The notes: generated by a model from the letters alone, not told the origin. Counted from the stretch's first letter, positions 36,056 through 47,588 are shown. The stretch is 64,000 nucleotides of DNA from Ixodes scapularis (GCF_016920785.2 NW_024609949.1:1-64000), one strand, 5' to 3'. Numbers and translations: made by a program.

Positions 36056-36674
36056 CAACGGCGACGCTGCTCAAGCCGGAAACGGGCCCCTAAGAGCTGC
36101 GCTGTAAAATGAAAAAAATCCAGGTTTTTGCCGCGCCCCGCAGGGGGCACCTGTGAAAGCAGGTGTTTGGAGAGGCCTCTCCACGTACCCCGAGCCGTGC
36201 GGGTTCGCCCGCCCACGTCTGGCTGTGCGTGGCTTTCCCGTGTCTGGGGAAAAGGGCATCCTGGTGGTTGAGCGAAGCCCGGGGTAGGTTTGGGCCCTTC
36301 GGGGCCCCCCGGGTGAGGCAATACACCACTTCGGCCCCCGCTTCTCATAGACGGGAGTCCTGGTAATGCCCGGCCAGGATGATTAAGTCTAGTCGCCTTT
36401 TCTTCTACTATCCCCTCCGATCTTTCACTTTTACCTTTCCTGGTTCTTTTCTGTCTCACTTACCTTACTCCTTTTCACCCCTATTTGGCGGCAAGGCCTA
36501 ACCTTGGGTGGCGATGGACCTCTGTCTTGACCCACACTTGGGTATAGTTTCCCGGCAGCACTGTTAGCGTAGCGTCTCCAGCCAAGCCCTTCTTGTTATG
36601 GTGCGTTACGTAACCCCTTGTTGGGCTCGGTGGTGGGCGGTGCACCGCGGACTCTGAACACTCTTTGCCTTCCT

Positions 36675-38008
36675 ATGGCGCCCCACCCCTCCAAACCCCG
36701 TTCAGGGCAAGCCTTTAAAAGGCGTTGTCCTGAACCCAAGACCATTGACAAAGATCCTGAAGTCGAAACATTACGAAGTTTTTCATTGTTCGATGAACAT
36801 AAACCTGTTGCAAAGCTCTCGCCTTTTGTTGTTGCCAAGGTACTAAAAAACCTTGTCGCATTCTCCCACAAGGCTAAAAATCAGCACTCCGGAGACCTCT
36901 TAGTGAAGGTAACCACCAAAAAACAAAGTGAAGCGATCCTGAAGTTGACTAGTTTTCTTGATGTCAAAGTGTCAGTTAGCCCTCACCGCACGCTCAACAC
37001 CATCCGTGGGGTCCTCTCCGATGACGACTTCTTGCACACTAGTGAGGAAGAACTCCTCGAGGGACTCCAAGGTGTTGGTGTTGTTGCTGTTAAGCGTATT
37101 ATATTCCGAAAAAATGGTGAGGAAATCCCTTCGAAACACGTCATCCTTACATTTGAACGACACACACTGCCAGAAACCACCAAGGCAGGATACCTGCCGC
37201 ATCCGTCCCTATGTCCCCAACCCTCAGCGGTGCTTCCGTTGCCAGCGCTTTGGCCACGGATTGCGCAGCTGTCGAGGGAAGGGGACTTGCGCAAAGTGCG
37301 CCAGCCACGACCATCTAGCCGACATCTGTGAAGATGCCATTTCCTGCGCCAACTGCAAGGGTCCTCACACTGCCTACTCGCGCTCTTGCCCCTTGGCAAC
37401 AAGAAAAAGAAATCCTAACCCTAAGAGCCAAAGAAAACATTTCATATCCAGAGGCTAAGCAAAGATTCTTCTTTCTTTTAAAAGGTACGTACTCCGACGC
37501 GGTGCGCAGGGGCCGTCCACCGCGAACGGAATCGAAGGCCACCCAGGTCTTGCCTGAAGCCCTGGCAGTGGCTCTTCGGGCCCCAACCCCCCCGCAGGGG
37601 CAGCAGCTCCCCCTACCTCGTGGAGGGAGTACACCAGCTGCCCCCAAGTCTAAGGACAGGCAGGCAACGCCATTGCCAGTCCTTACTTCGACGCCCTCCC
37701 CCAGTGAGAAGGAGCGATACTCCTGCGCCAACTCATTGGAGAGGGCCTCCTTCAAAGAGCGGCACAACTCTCGTGCTGCTCTCCCAGCATCCAAGGGGCC
37801 GGAGCAGGCAGAGTTGAAAGACGCTCTGCCCAGCACCTCCGTTGCCTCTTCGGCTGGTCGCGGCCGGGGCCTGGCTCCCCGTGATCCAAGTCGGAAGAAA
37901 ACGCTGGCTAACACCAGCGACACGACTCAAGAGGCAGACGATAGCATGGAGTGGCAGACACAGATCCGTGCAGGAAAGAACAAAAAACCGGCTACTGCGC
38001 TGAAGTAA
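36675..38008 (+). pseudogene. LINE ORF1 (gag-like, three CCHC knuckles), two frameshifts
   Basis: ORF1 proteins bind the element RNA. The ATG at 36675 gives the most natural start (MAPHPSKPRS). An N-terminal RNA-binding-type region runs to about 37190, where one extra base (TACCTG) shifts the frame. Three zinc knuckles follow: CFRCQRFGHGLRSC, CAKCASHDHLADIC and CANCKGPHTAYSRSC. A second +1 shift occurs near 37388. The Pro/Ser-rich tail then stays open to TAA at 38006. Total length would be about 445 residues, usual for this type. Confidence 0.85.
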
Positions 38009-38114
38009 TCCAAGTGGTCTCTCTCCCGAGTTTTAATCTTTTTACTACCGAGTTTTGTTGATTTACATTTTTTGATATACACAAATTTTATAAATAGCAA
38101 AAGTAAATTTTACG

Positions 38115-41100
38115 CAATGAAACTGTCGCGGCCTTTTAAGAAATATTGATGATATAAATCATTTCATGGATAAGCTTCGGCCGATAGCTCTTGCTCTTCA
38201 GGAAACTCATCTTCATGATCGCTCTCCTCGTATTTTAAGACGTCACCGGGTCTTTAGGAAAGACCGTCTTAGTGATGCTCCCTCTGGTGGCGTGGCAGTA
38301 GTTGTACAGGGTGGGGTCGCCTGCACTGAGGTCCCACTTTGTACACCACATAAAGCCGTGGCAGTGCGCCTTCTTTTAGACCGCCTCATAACTGTAGTAT
38401 CACTTTATTTACCACCTAACACTCCATTACATATTAGTGAGTTGTAGGTCAGCTGCCACAACCCTTTATTATTCTAGGCGATTTTAATGCCGATCACCCC
38501 CTTTGGGGTAGTATTCGTCAAGACTTTCGTGGAGGTGTAGTTGAACATTTTTATTGGCATCTGGGCTATGCCTTCTTAATGGGAAAGAGCCAACATTTTT
38601 CAGTGCAGCTCACATCACATTTACATTCATAGATCTGTCGATTTCATCGCCCTCATTGTTTCCTTGCTTTACATGGAATGTTCTCAACAACCCTTTTGGC
38701 AGTGATCACTTTACGATTGTTTTAGAGAGCGTTGTTCAGCTGCCCTCACTTTTGAAACGAATCTCTAGGTGGAAGTTAGATAAAGCTGACTGGTCACTTT
38801 TTGGGTTACATTCCACCTTGGACCCTTCTCTGCTTTCTTCTATATCACCTGAAGATGCTACACTGTATATTACTGAGCAGATACTAAATGCTGCTGAGGT
38901 GTCTACGCCACGAACCTCCGGTAATGTGCAAAAAAAATGCAAACCATGGTGAAACAAGGAGTGTGCCACAACCTTAGTGGATCAAAACAGGGCTTGGGGC
39001 AAATTTCGCAGATATCCCTCATCACGTAATCTCACAGAGTTCAGGCAGCGAAAAGCTAAAGCCCGTTGGACCAGGAAGCAGTCAAAATGGAAATCCTGGA
39101 TGAAGTATGTATCTTCTATAAATAGTTTGTGCCAGCCAAGGAGGTTTGGGATAGATACATGAAAAGAAAAAGAGACTATAGGTGCTTTGCAATTCCTACT
39201 TTTGATGCCCCTTCTTCATTTTTAGTTGACATCGGCAACATCCTTGGTGAACATTTTTATAACACATCCAGCTCGGCAAATTACAGTGATTCGTTCAGTA
39301 GATCTAAATCTCGTGCAGAGCAACAAAACATCTCCTTTCTGGAGGAGACTCTGAGCCTTATAACCAGCCTTTTACGCAGTGTGAGCTTAAAATGGCACTT
39401 GACATAACGAGGGTTTCTGCTCCAGGGCCCGACGCAGTTCATTACGAAATGAACTGCGTCGGGCCCTGGACCTAAATGAACCTAAAAAGTTTCATGAACT
39501 AAAATAAACCTAAAAAGTCTTCTCTTGTTCTTCAGTTTATTGTGGGAAAAAGCCTGCTTTCCCCATGCCTGGAACAATGCTCATGTCATCCCGCTCCTAA
39601 AGCCGCAGAAAGACCCTTCACTACCATCAAGTTACCGCCCCATTGCTCTGACGAGCTGTGTCGGGAAAACATTTGAAAGGCTTATAAACAGGCGGTTAGC
39701 TGCCCTTAAAGGCAAAAGGTCCTTGACGAAAATCAGTGCGGGTTTCGCCGAGGTCGATCTAATCTCGATAATTTGGTTCGCCTGGAAACCGTTTTACGCG
39801 AGGCATTTGTGAACAAGCAGCACTGTGTTGCAGTGTTTTTTGACTTGGACAAGGCGTATGATACCACTTGGAGATATGTTATCCTTAAAGACTTGTATGC
39901 TTGCAAAATATCCGTGGTAGGATGTTGCAATGCATTAAGAACTTTCTAACAAACAGAACCTTTCAAGTCCGGCTTAGCATCACCCTGTCTAGACCTTTTG
40001 TTCAGGAAAACGGAGTCCCACAGGGAGGCATTTTGAGCGTCACTTTGTTTGTACTGAAAATGAATTCTCTCGCACGAATGCTACGTCGGTCTATTTCCTA
40101 CTCTCTTTATGCCGACGATATACAGATCTCCTCATCTTCTTGCAATCTTTCTAGTTGTGAGCGGCAGTTACAACTGGCTATAAACAAACTTTGTAAGTGG
40201 GCGGACGAAAATGGTTTCAAGTTCTCTGTTGCAAAGACAGTCTGTGTGTCTTTTTCTCTACGTTGCGGGCTTTCCTTAGACCCAGCTTTGGAACTAAACG
40301 GTGCTCTGATTCCTGTTAGGAAGGAGAACAAGCTTCTTGGTGTCATATTTGACAAAAAACTTACCTTCATTCCCCACCTGAAATTTCTCAAGGAAATTTG
40401 CCTTCGTTCCACAAACCTTCTGAAAGTTTTGGCTTATAAATCATGTGGGTCGGATCGGAAATGTCTGTTGCATTTGTACACCGCGCTTGTGCGATCTCGT
40501 CTTGATTATGGCGCCGTGGTGTACGGATCAGCTCGCCCATCTGCTCTCAAGATGTTGGATCCTGTACATCATCTTGGCTTGCGTTTGGCACAGGTGCTTT
40601 TCGGACATCGCCTGTACTAAGTTTGCGGAATCAAATGAGATGTCGCTGTGTAAAAGACGTCAATACCTCAGCCTAACCTACGCGTCTAGGATCCTAGCAA
40701 ACCCTGATCACCCAACGTATCATTCCTTACAAAGATCTCAATTCTACCGTCTCTTTGAAAATAAGTCAAGCATTGTCATACCCTTAAGTTTTCGTATAGA
40801 GCAATTTTGTTCCTCACTTCAACTTCGTCTGAACGAACTTAACCTAACTCGGAACACAGTTTGCGTGGCGCCATGGTATGTGGTGCGTGTTTTTTGTGAC
40901 TGGACTTTCACTAAGTTTAATAAGAATAGCATATCAGCTCTTGTGTTTCAGCAGGAATTCCCTGACCTGGAAGAGAAATAAAAACATTATGCTCACTTTT
41001 ACACGGACGGTGCAAAGACTTCATCGTTTGTCGGGTGTGCCGTGCATTCAGGTCGTTTTGTAAAAGTTAAACGTAGGAATTTGCGAGTATATTTACTGCT

Positions 41101-41815
41101 GAAATCTATGCTGTGTCTTTTGCACTGGATTATATTGACTAAAACTAGACGGGCCGTAATATTTGTGGACTCTCAAAGTGCCATGACTGCAATATCCTCT
41201 CTAAAAGCCACTAAGAATATGCTTGTGGAACAGGTGCGAAGTAAACTTAACGGAGCTTTACGTAGAGGTCACAATATAAAATTCTGCTGGGTTCCGAGTC
41301 ATGTGGGAATAAGGGGTAATGAGGAGGCAGACAGGCTCGCTGCATCTTCAGGTAACAGCTCTCAATATCAAGCTAGCTTGCCCTATCAGGATATCAAGTC
41401 ATTAATTAAGTCGTCACTTTTTCGTCTATGGCAGACAGAGTGGGCCATGGAGTCTAATAACAAGCTCCATGTAAGCAAACCAGTCCTTGGGTGTTGGGAA
41501 AGCTCCTCACTTAAGAACGGCTTTCGCGAAGTTGTATTGTGCCGGCTTCGAATCGGGCACTCCTTCCTTACACACAGATATCTCCTTTATGGGGAGGATC
41601 CACCAGTTTGCGAGCACTGTCGAGACAATCTTACTATTCTTCATATTTGTGGCTCCGCCCGGAATTCGACACTGAACGACGTGCTCATTTTCCAGAGTTT
41701 TTTTAAATTTCGTATTCCATTTCATCCCGCTCTTTTGCTGGGAAAGCACCCTCTCGTTCCTCTTGATCGAGTTTTATCGTTTATTACTAGCACTGGCCTT
41801 ATACACCAGATCTAG
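38115..41815 (+). pseudogene. LINE ORF2 (endonuclease, reverse transcriptase, RNase H), many breaks
   Basis: Domains run in order but in shifting frames. The endonuclease opens with NCRGLL after a TGA where Trp is expected (38115), then QETHL, GDFNADHPLWGS and SDHF (38701-38712). Reverse transcriptase blocks are SYRPIALTSC, FDLDKAYDTTW, NGVPQGGILS and LYADDIQ (the YADD catalytic box, about 40108). RNase H blocks are FVDSQSAMTAISS and GNEEADRLAAS. A Cys/His segment closes the protein. The endonuclease/RT linker is interrupted by a perfect snap-back hairpin at 39421-39470. At least six frame changes make it non-functional. Confidence 0.85.
39421..39470. repeat. Perfect snap-back hairpin (23 bp arms)
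   Basis: 39421-39443 is followed by four bases (ACGA) and then its exact complement to 39470. It sits inside LINE ORF2 just after the conserved APGPDAVHYE block, and the LINE frame is lost beyond it. Confidence 0.9.
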
Positions 41816-41947
41816 TCCCAGTTGTTTTCAAAATCGTCTTTTTGTAATGAGGTAACCATAGGAGTTTCATCAGTTAATTTAGTCTGGCGCAGTATGGCCT
41901 CCGTTGCTGTTGCGCCATAAAACCCTCAAACAACAACAACAATCCCT

Positions 41948-42095
41948 CTGCTCCAGACCTACGACGCCGGTGGCTGGCGAATTTAAAGAGGAAAGACTTC
42001 TTGCCATCGAAGGGCAGTCGTGTGTGCTCCGACCATTTCTTGGACGGCCGCCGAACTGCGGAGAACTTCGTGCCGTTCCTTCGCCTGGGCTACGA
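41948..42095 (+). pseudogene. Half THAP domain (second exon), disrupted
   Basis: After a pyrimidine-rich tract and CTCCAG acceptor, the frame encodes RRRWLANLKRKDF, then RVCSDHFLDG, then a Pro/Leu/Gly-Tyr block. This is the Trp-to-Cys-x2-His half of a THAP finger. The first half (Cys-x4-Cys) is not found nearby. The LINE's (CAA)n tail ends directly against the pyrimidine tract, so the LINE landed in the intron a few bases from the acceptor. The reading frame runs into a perfect snap-back hairpin at 42074-42125. Confidence 0.65.
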
Positions 42096-42125
42096 TCGAA
42101 AGGTCGTAGCCCAGGCGAAGGAACG
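42074..42125. repeat. Perfect snap-back hairpin (22 bp arms)
   Basis: 42074-42095 and 42104-42125 are exact complements around an 8-base loop. The left arm is THAP coding sequence. The right arm is that same sequence inverted. Confidence 0.9.
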
Positions 42126-43247
42126 CACGGGCGGCTTAGGCATTGAAAAAACAGTTGCGTGACTCCTGGTCTACTGATTTAATAGTACACGCCACGACAC
42201 AGTTTGCGCACAAATAATGCTCACGCGAGGAGACTACAGAGAGGCACATCAATCTGCCAACATTTTGACAGTAAATTCCAAATCAGAAAAAAAAACCGGA
42301 TCCGTCGCACTTGCTATCTGTACTCGGTATTTATATATCGATTCATATTTAAATTTGAGGTTTCTACTATTTCAATCAAAGCAGACGTGGCAACGCAGGT
42401 CTGAGCCGCTAACCGCGCAGCTAGTTCAAAAGTTCCCGGCGCCCCCAAGCTGCGACAACTCGAGTTTAGCGCAAATTCACACGCCGTAATTCGTGCCATC
42501 CTGGCTTCGTTCAATCCTCAATTTCACTAGCGATCGTCGATTTCACTAGCGCTCCCCAATTTTGCTAGCGATCGAAACGCCGAGTTCGGGCTGGGAGCGA
42601 CGACTGCCCCAGAACCGCGCTAAAAATTACCCACAAAAAGATGCCAGGAAAGCAGGATGCACTTTTCCCCATGCCTGACATACAAATTAGGATAGTGCTT
42701 TCCTCCATGGGCCTAGGACGCCGAATACGACAGCTGTGCCGGCAGAAGCAGCTGCGATAGGTGTGACTCGGTGAGCAGGGTGACAGTCCAGTAATGGGGG
42801 TCGGTCATTCGGGCGAGTTCAGATTCTCTCAAATGCCCGGATGAGGATAGGCGGCGCTACGCTCGTTAAAATGGCGCCGGCTAGGAAGCCCAGCTTGGAA
42901 CGGTGTATACCCTAGATACCAGCGACATAAAAAAGGGGGTTAGTTTTCAAAAAAGCAATCCCAACATGATTGACAAGCGACCTCGAGTCCGTGAGTGACA
43001 ATGCCGTTGACCAGTGCAGGTCGTTAATCAGTATGCCGTGCATTGTATTTCTTTATAGGTTCCCCTTGAAGTTTTTTTGTTGTTTTGCGACGTTTTTAGT
43101 ACTATTGGCACTGGTTTTTGAGGGCTTCATTTCGAAGTTTTTTATCGTTGTGATTTGCGAAAATAACGGAGTGACGATTTGTTTTTTTTTTAGTCTTTCC
43201 AAACAGCGCCTGTCAATATAGACCTAGCATCAACATGTCCGCCCTTT
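42126..43247. other. No gene; short local repeats
   Basis: Around 42520-42575 a ~24 bp motif (AATTTCACTAGCGATCG) occurs three times in tandem with small changes. The rest shows no supported frame. 43190-43210 has a T-run and AG that could be a splice acceptor, but no partner was found. Confidence 0.35.
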
Positions 43248-45052
43248 ATGTCAAGAAAACGTCTGAGTGACGGTACCGATAAGGAGTACGCTTGCGAGTT
43301 TGGAGTGCCCGAATTACATTCTCTCAACCACTATCTTGATAGTTCAGGCACCCTTGCCTGCAAAAGTGGCAACTACTTAAGACTTTCCTCTGCCAACTTC
43401 ACTGACCAAGCTTCGCCAATTTATTGTCCTTGTAAATTTCTGCAGGACGCTTTGTTCCTCACTGTGTCAAGCTCCTTCAACCACTCGACATTCTTCTCCA
43501 AGGCAAGAAGGGACGCTCAACTTCTCGTGTTGCCTGGAATGGCATGGAAGCGGGCTCACATCATACCACTCCTGAAATATGGCAAAGACGCTACGCTCCC
43601 TTCCAATTACCGACACATTGCACTCACTAGCTGCCTGGGGAAAACATATGAGAGACTGATTAACAGACGGTTAATGTACCTTTTAGAAAAAGAGAATCTT
43701 TTTGCAAATAACCAGTGTGGCTTTCGTCGCGGGCGATCTGCAGTAGATCACTTAGTCCGCCTGGAAACAATGATCCGTGAAGCTTTCGTGCATAAACAAC
43801 ACTGCGTCTCGGTTTTCTTTGACCTAGAAAAGGCATACGATACCACATGGAGGTGTGGAATACTTAAAGACCTTTACAGCTATGGTATTCGGGGCCGGAT
43901 GCTGAAGTCTATAGTATACTTTTTAACGGATAGGACATTCCAGCTTCGATTGGGCTCTACTTTGTCAGATCCATTTGTTCAAGAAAACGGAGTTCCTCAA
44001 GGGGGCATCCTCAGTGTTACCTTGTTTGCAGTCAAGATAAATTCTGTTGCCAGAATTCTCCCGTCTTCCATCTCATACTCACTTTACGTAGACGATCTTC
44101 AAATCCCATGTTCCTCCTGTAACAGTTTCAACTGTGAACGCCAGCTTCAGTTGTCTCTAAAAAAACTTGGTAGTTGGGCAGATGAAAATGGATATAGGTT
44201 TTCTCCAGAAAAAACGGTTTTTGTGCCATTTTCCTTACGCCGTGTGCTGCCTTTAAATCCAGACCTCGAACTGAAAGCCATGCGGTTGCCTGTTAAAATG
44301 AGCACAGGTTTCTGGGTGTGATCTTCGACAGGAAGTTTACTTTTATTTCCCACTTGAAGTGACTGAAGGAAAAATGCCTTAAAAGTATGAACCTCTTAAA
44401 AGTATTGGCTAAGGAGACTTGGGGATCAGATAGAAGATGTCTGCTGCGCCTATACAATTCCCGTGTGCGATCTCGTCTTGATTATGGTGCTATAGTGTAT
44501 GGATCAGCGCGACAATCGGCTCTGAAAATGTTAGATCCAGTGCACCATCTTGGATTACGACTCGCCACGGGCGCTTTCCGTACATCCCCCATTCTGAGTT
44601 TATACGCCGAGTCCAACGAGTTGTCGTTAGATAAAAGACGCCAATATCTAAGTATGACATATGCCTACAAATTATTAGCTAACCCTCGCCATCCAACATA
44701 TGATTCCATAAAACGTTCAAGGTTCTCTCGCCTTTTCTAAAGCAAGCCCAGCATTGTACGTCCATTAAGCCTCCGGGTTGCAGACTATCATACATCTCTT
44801 CAGATTTCTCCCGATGGAATGTCCCTACTCTCACCAGTTGACTGTATTGCTCCCTGGGAGAGACTGCCGGTTTATTGCGATAGGTCACTTACGAAATATA
44901 ATAAGCACTGTGTTACTTCAGTGGTTATCCTGCAAGATTTTCAAGAGTTGCAGACAAAGCATGCTGATTATTGTCAGTTTTATACTGACGATGCTAAGGC
45001 TCAATGCTTTACTGGATGCATGCCGGATTCCAGCTTCACTGGAATCCGGCAT
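43248..45052 (+). pseudogene. Second LINE: reverse transcriptase to start of RNase H
   Basis: One frame is open from 43248 to 44321 (357 codons). From about residue 95 it is clear I-type LINE reverse transcriptase: AHIIPLLK, ALTSCLGKTYERL, FFDLEKAYDTTW, NGVPQGGILS, and YVDD in place of YADD. After a frame change, 44387-44740 gives the thumb region. A last piece reads YTDDAKAQ (start of RNase H) and runs into a snap-back hairpin at 45020. The first ~95 residues do not look like LINE sequence. Endonuclease and ORF1 are absent. Confidence 0.75.
45020..45052. repeat. Perfect snap-back hairpin (14 bp arms)
   Basis: ATGCCGGATTCCAG, a five-base loop, then the exact complement. It lies in the RNase H start of the second LINE, and the LINE frame ends shortly after. 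Confidence 0.85.
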
Positions 45053-45249
45053 AAATCCTACCAAGGGGAAGGGGCATATCTGTAGTGGCCACAGATGCGG
45101 AGCGTGACATGCGCTGAGCACTCAGCATCAAAGAAATAAAAGAGGGTGTTCTCGGGCGCGCAACACCCGCGCGCCTGGAGACAGATGCATGCCAGTAGAA
45201 CGCACGAATCAGTCGCTTCTTCTTGTCTCGGCTCATTTAACGTAGGTTT
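45053..45249. other. Unassigned segment between LINE fragments
   Basis: Contains AATAAAAG and a GC-rich inverted piece (CGGGCGCGC...GCGCGCCTGG). It could be the end of an LTR or SINE; nothing firmer can be said. Confidence 0.25.
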
Positions 45250-45618
45250 GTTCGTGTTTTGTTTGATCGTTATTTTCATCCGAATTATTTCTATAGTTAT
45301 GAGAGGACTTGTGAACTCGTGAAGTTAGACTCGTTGCACAACAGGAGAACAATTCGTGAACCGACATATTTGTATAAGATTGTAAATGGTATAATTGATC
45401 CCCCAGAGCAAGTTAGTCACATCTATTTGCACGTTCCTCGTCAGTCTTGTAGACTTTATACTTTGTTTTATCCTATCGACTTTTACCATGCTGCACCCAT
45501 GACACGCCTACAACTGGCTTATAACCATTTAGAACAGATTTGTGCGAATGCCAGCCTTGATATATTTGATGAAAAGCGTGAATTTCGACAGTGTGTTGAG
45601 GCTATTGTTTTTTCCTAA
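45250..45618 (+). pseudogene. LINE C-terminal fragment (CR1/Jockey-type)
   Basis: The frame encodes the typical tail of a reverse transcriptase lacking RNase H: LDSLHNRRTIREPTYLYKI, VNGIIDPPE, a VPRQSCRLYTLFY block, and RLQLAYN near the end. Stop at 45616. A short A-rich simple-repeat tail follows (45700-45725). Everything upstream of this tail is missing. Confidence 0.65.
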
Positions 45619-45771
45619 CGTTTCGCTTTTTCCTGTTTAGCGTTGCATTTCTGAAGGAATAAGTGCACCACTAAGAAGGCGTCGAGCTGTTGGTGGGTCA
45701 CTGAAAATAAGAATAAACATAAAACATTTCTTCTGAGTACACGCTTATTATTTCTTCCCCCCCGTCTCTAG

Positions 45772-46277
45772 AAAACCTCGAGCAATTTAGCCCGCCCTTC
45801 ATTTCTTCTGGCAGCCTCACGCTCGGAGATGCCTTCAAGATGCTGATGGACTACGCGCTCGCAGCTGACTTGTCATACTCGAACATTCAGAAGCTTCTGA
45901 AGCTGGTGAATGAACTTGTGCAGGCGAGGGCTTTCCCTGAAAGCAAGTATCTTTTGCGGAATTTTTGTGGGATCAGTATGTCGGAAATGACCTTTCATTT
46001 CCATGGCCCTGTCTGCATGACAATCATTGCCAAATCGGATGGAGAACTGAAAGCGAGAAAGAAAGTGAGCATCCAGTGTTCCATCTGTGACCAGCACTAC
46101 AAAGGCCCACAACTTGTCAAATATGGCTGCTTTTCCATTAGCATGCCAATAAGGAAGCAGCTCGCGTGGCTTCTGTTAAGCAAGACAATCAGTGCAGCCT
46201 TGCACGCAAATCTGAAGGAAACTTCATCAGAAATATCCCAGGACCCCATGACTGACATAACCGACGGTGCACTGTAG
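45772..46277 (+). CDS. Coding exon of unknown function, probably THAP-gene 3' exon
   Basis: A strong acceptor (CCCCCGTCTCTAG) precedes 45772. The frame is open for 168 codons to TAG at 46275. The product is helical and Leu-rich near the start (GDAFKMLMDYAL, IQKLLKLVNEL), with a single CSIC pair around the middle. The style recalls N-terminal regions of arthropod proteins related to EnSpm/CACTA-type transposases, but this is from memory of style only. Entry phase is 1, the same as the exit phase of the THAP exon at 34165-34396; joining them gives 245 codons with no stop. Conservation of a long open frame amid debris suggests a real exon. Confidence 0.5.
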
Positions 46278-46754
46278 CGGGAGAAGCGACGAGATCTGTG
46301 TATGTCAGACACGGACTTCACGTTGTCGTTCAGTCAGACCGGCGCAGCCAGCGGCGTTCAAGGAAGCCTCGGTAGAGGCCGTCAAGAGACAGGGTGACGT
46401 CAGTGGCGTCACGATGACGTCAAATATGTTGACAACCCGCTCCGGCCACTAGGATGGGTACTGCCGTTAACATCCATGGTACATACATCGGGCACTCTTT
46501 CTGCGCCCAAGCGTAGGGTCCTTGTTTTCGCCGCCTCAAAAGCATGGCGTTACAATCGAGACTGCACTGCGCTACTGCACTGGGCCGCCGGCTGTGGCAA
46601 CGGGGGCAACGGTCGTCAGCGCAACGGGGGCAACTGAGGGCAACGGTCGCCGACGCTCGATAAGGGTGATCGTCTGCTCCGAGTGTCCTGCTGAAAAAGT
46701 GGTGCTCGTTCGGTCCGCGTTAATTTGACAAATTTCTGGTGCTCTCGGAAGAGG
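46278..46754 (+). promoter_or_regulatory. Upstream region of P-type gene 1
   Basis: GC-richer than its flanks. It contains a short direct repeat (GCAACGGGGGCAAC, twice near 46597-46637). Presumed promoter and 5' UTR; no TATA box recognised. Confidence 0.3.
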
Positions 46755-46852
46755 ATGCCTTGGCGCTACTGCGCTGCGAAATGGTGTGGGAACTCCAGCA
46801 AATCGAAAGATTTGCCGTTCTTTCTATTCCCAAAGGAGTTCCAGACGGACAG
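46755..46852 (+). CDS. Gene 1 exon 1: THAP first half
   Basis: ATG followed by PWRYCAAKWCGN gives the Cys-x4-Cys of the finger, then LPFFLFPKE, the conserved aromatic/Pro block. The exon ends CGGACAG|GTAAGT, an ideal donor, in phase 2. This split point is the same as in gene 2. Confidence 0.85.
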
Positions 46853-47105
46853 GTAAGTTGTTTCGTTTATCGTCGGTTTCGTTTACAGTCCGTTCCTGGT
46901 TGCAATCTTCAGTCTCGTGCGGTAGAAAGTCCATGGAAACAGCACTTATTAAGCTACCGCCCACGTTTGTTGCTTCTCGTTTTTTTTCTTTTCTGGGAGC
47001 GAGGTTGTACCTGAAATGCGCAAGCAGATTGAATCGTTCCGAGTGAAAGTGGTTTTTCTGTCGAAACTTATCCGAAAATGAAACTATTTTGTTAGTCTCT
47101 TTCAG

Positions 47106-47304
47106 GTACAAAAAGTTTGCTTTTTATGCCAACTTAGAGCACGACTATACCCCCGGGAAGCGGTATCTCTGCATGAATCATTTCGCAATCCCCTCCTTCT
47201 CAAATCTCGACGCCAGCAAAAGAAATCGTCTGAAAAGGGACGCCGTGCCTTCTGTTTGCGTAACGGACCCAAAGCTGCAGCCTTTAGTACCACCACGGAA
47301 GTGA
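47106..47304 (+). CDS. Gene 1 exon 2: THAP second half
   Basis: Acceptor TCTCTTTCAG. The joined codon is Arg. The exon encodes YLCMNHF (Cys-x2-His) and DAVPSV, the AVPTIF-like closing motif of THAP fingers. The conserved Trp is replaced. It runs into TGA at 47302-47304 where a donor would be expected (GGAAGTGACATG); loss of one G from an AAG|GTGACA-type donor would explain this. Confidence 0.7.
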
Positions 47305-47510
47305 CATGTATAGCGTACTTTTGAAAATTTGGTCGCTGACAATAATGGTTTATGATAGCGCAGACAGTTTCTTAAGTCCCTTAAATAAAAGAAAAAGCGC
47401 AAATGTTCGAAATGTCTGGACTTTTATTAATATTAAGTTATTTCGGATTTCTGACATAATAACTTCCAAGAAAAGACAAGTATGTTCACATAAAACATTG
47501 CTTTCAACAG

Positions 47511-47588
47511 AATACTTTGGCTCACCATCGCCCGCTGCGGTAATGCAAGACTTACAAAGTGAAGCATCTACCTCCACTGCACCACGGG
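47511..47588 (+). CDS. Gene 1 linker exon (78 nt)
   Basis: Bounded by CTTTCAACAG and GGG|GTAAAG. Length 78 nt, phase 1-1, open, encoding a Ser/Thr/Pro/Ala-rich linker (EYFGSPSPAAV...). Precedes the repeated mini-exons. Confidence 0.55.

Larger units (their letters stand above)
36118..41942 (+). mobile_element. Near full-length I-clade-like LINE (~5.8 kb), inactive
   Basis: The element has a GC-rich 5' UTR (to 36674), ORF1 with zinc knuckles, ORF2 with endonuclease, reverse transcriptase and RNase H, and a 3' UTR ending GCGCCATAAAACCCTCAAA and (CAA)n. This order, including RNase H after the reverse transcriptase and a simple-repeat tail, is that of I-clade and related LINEs. Both ORFs are broken by frameshifts, so the copy is dead. 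The exact 5' boundary and target duplication could not be fixed. Confidence 0.85.

Noticed and set aside
36028..36459. 143-codon minus-strand frame
   Set aside because: It overlaps the GC-rich 5' UTR of the plus-strand LINE and the CACGTG minisatellite tail and has no motif; a shadow.
39129..39407. Independent gene in the 39 kb region
   Set aside because: It is the linker between endonuclease and reverse transcriptase of the LINE, displaced by frameshifts.
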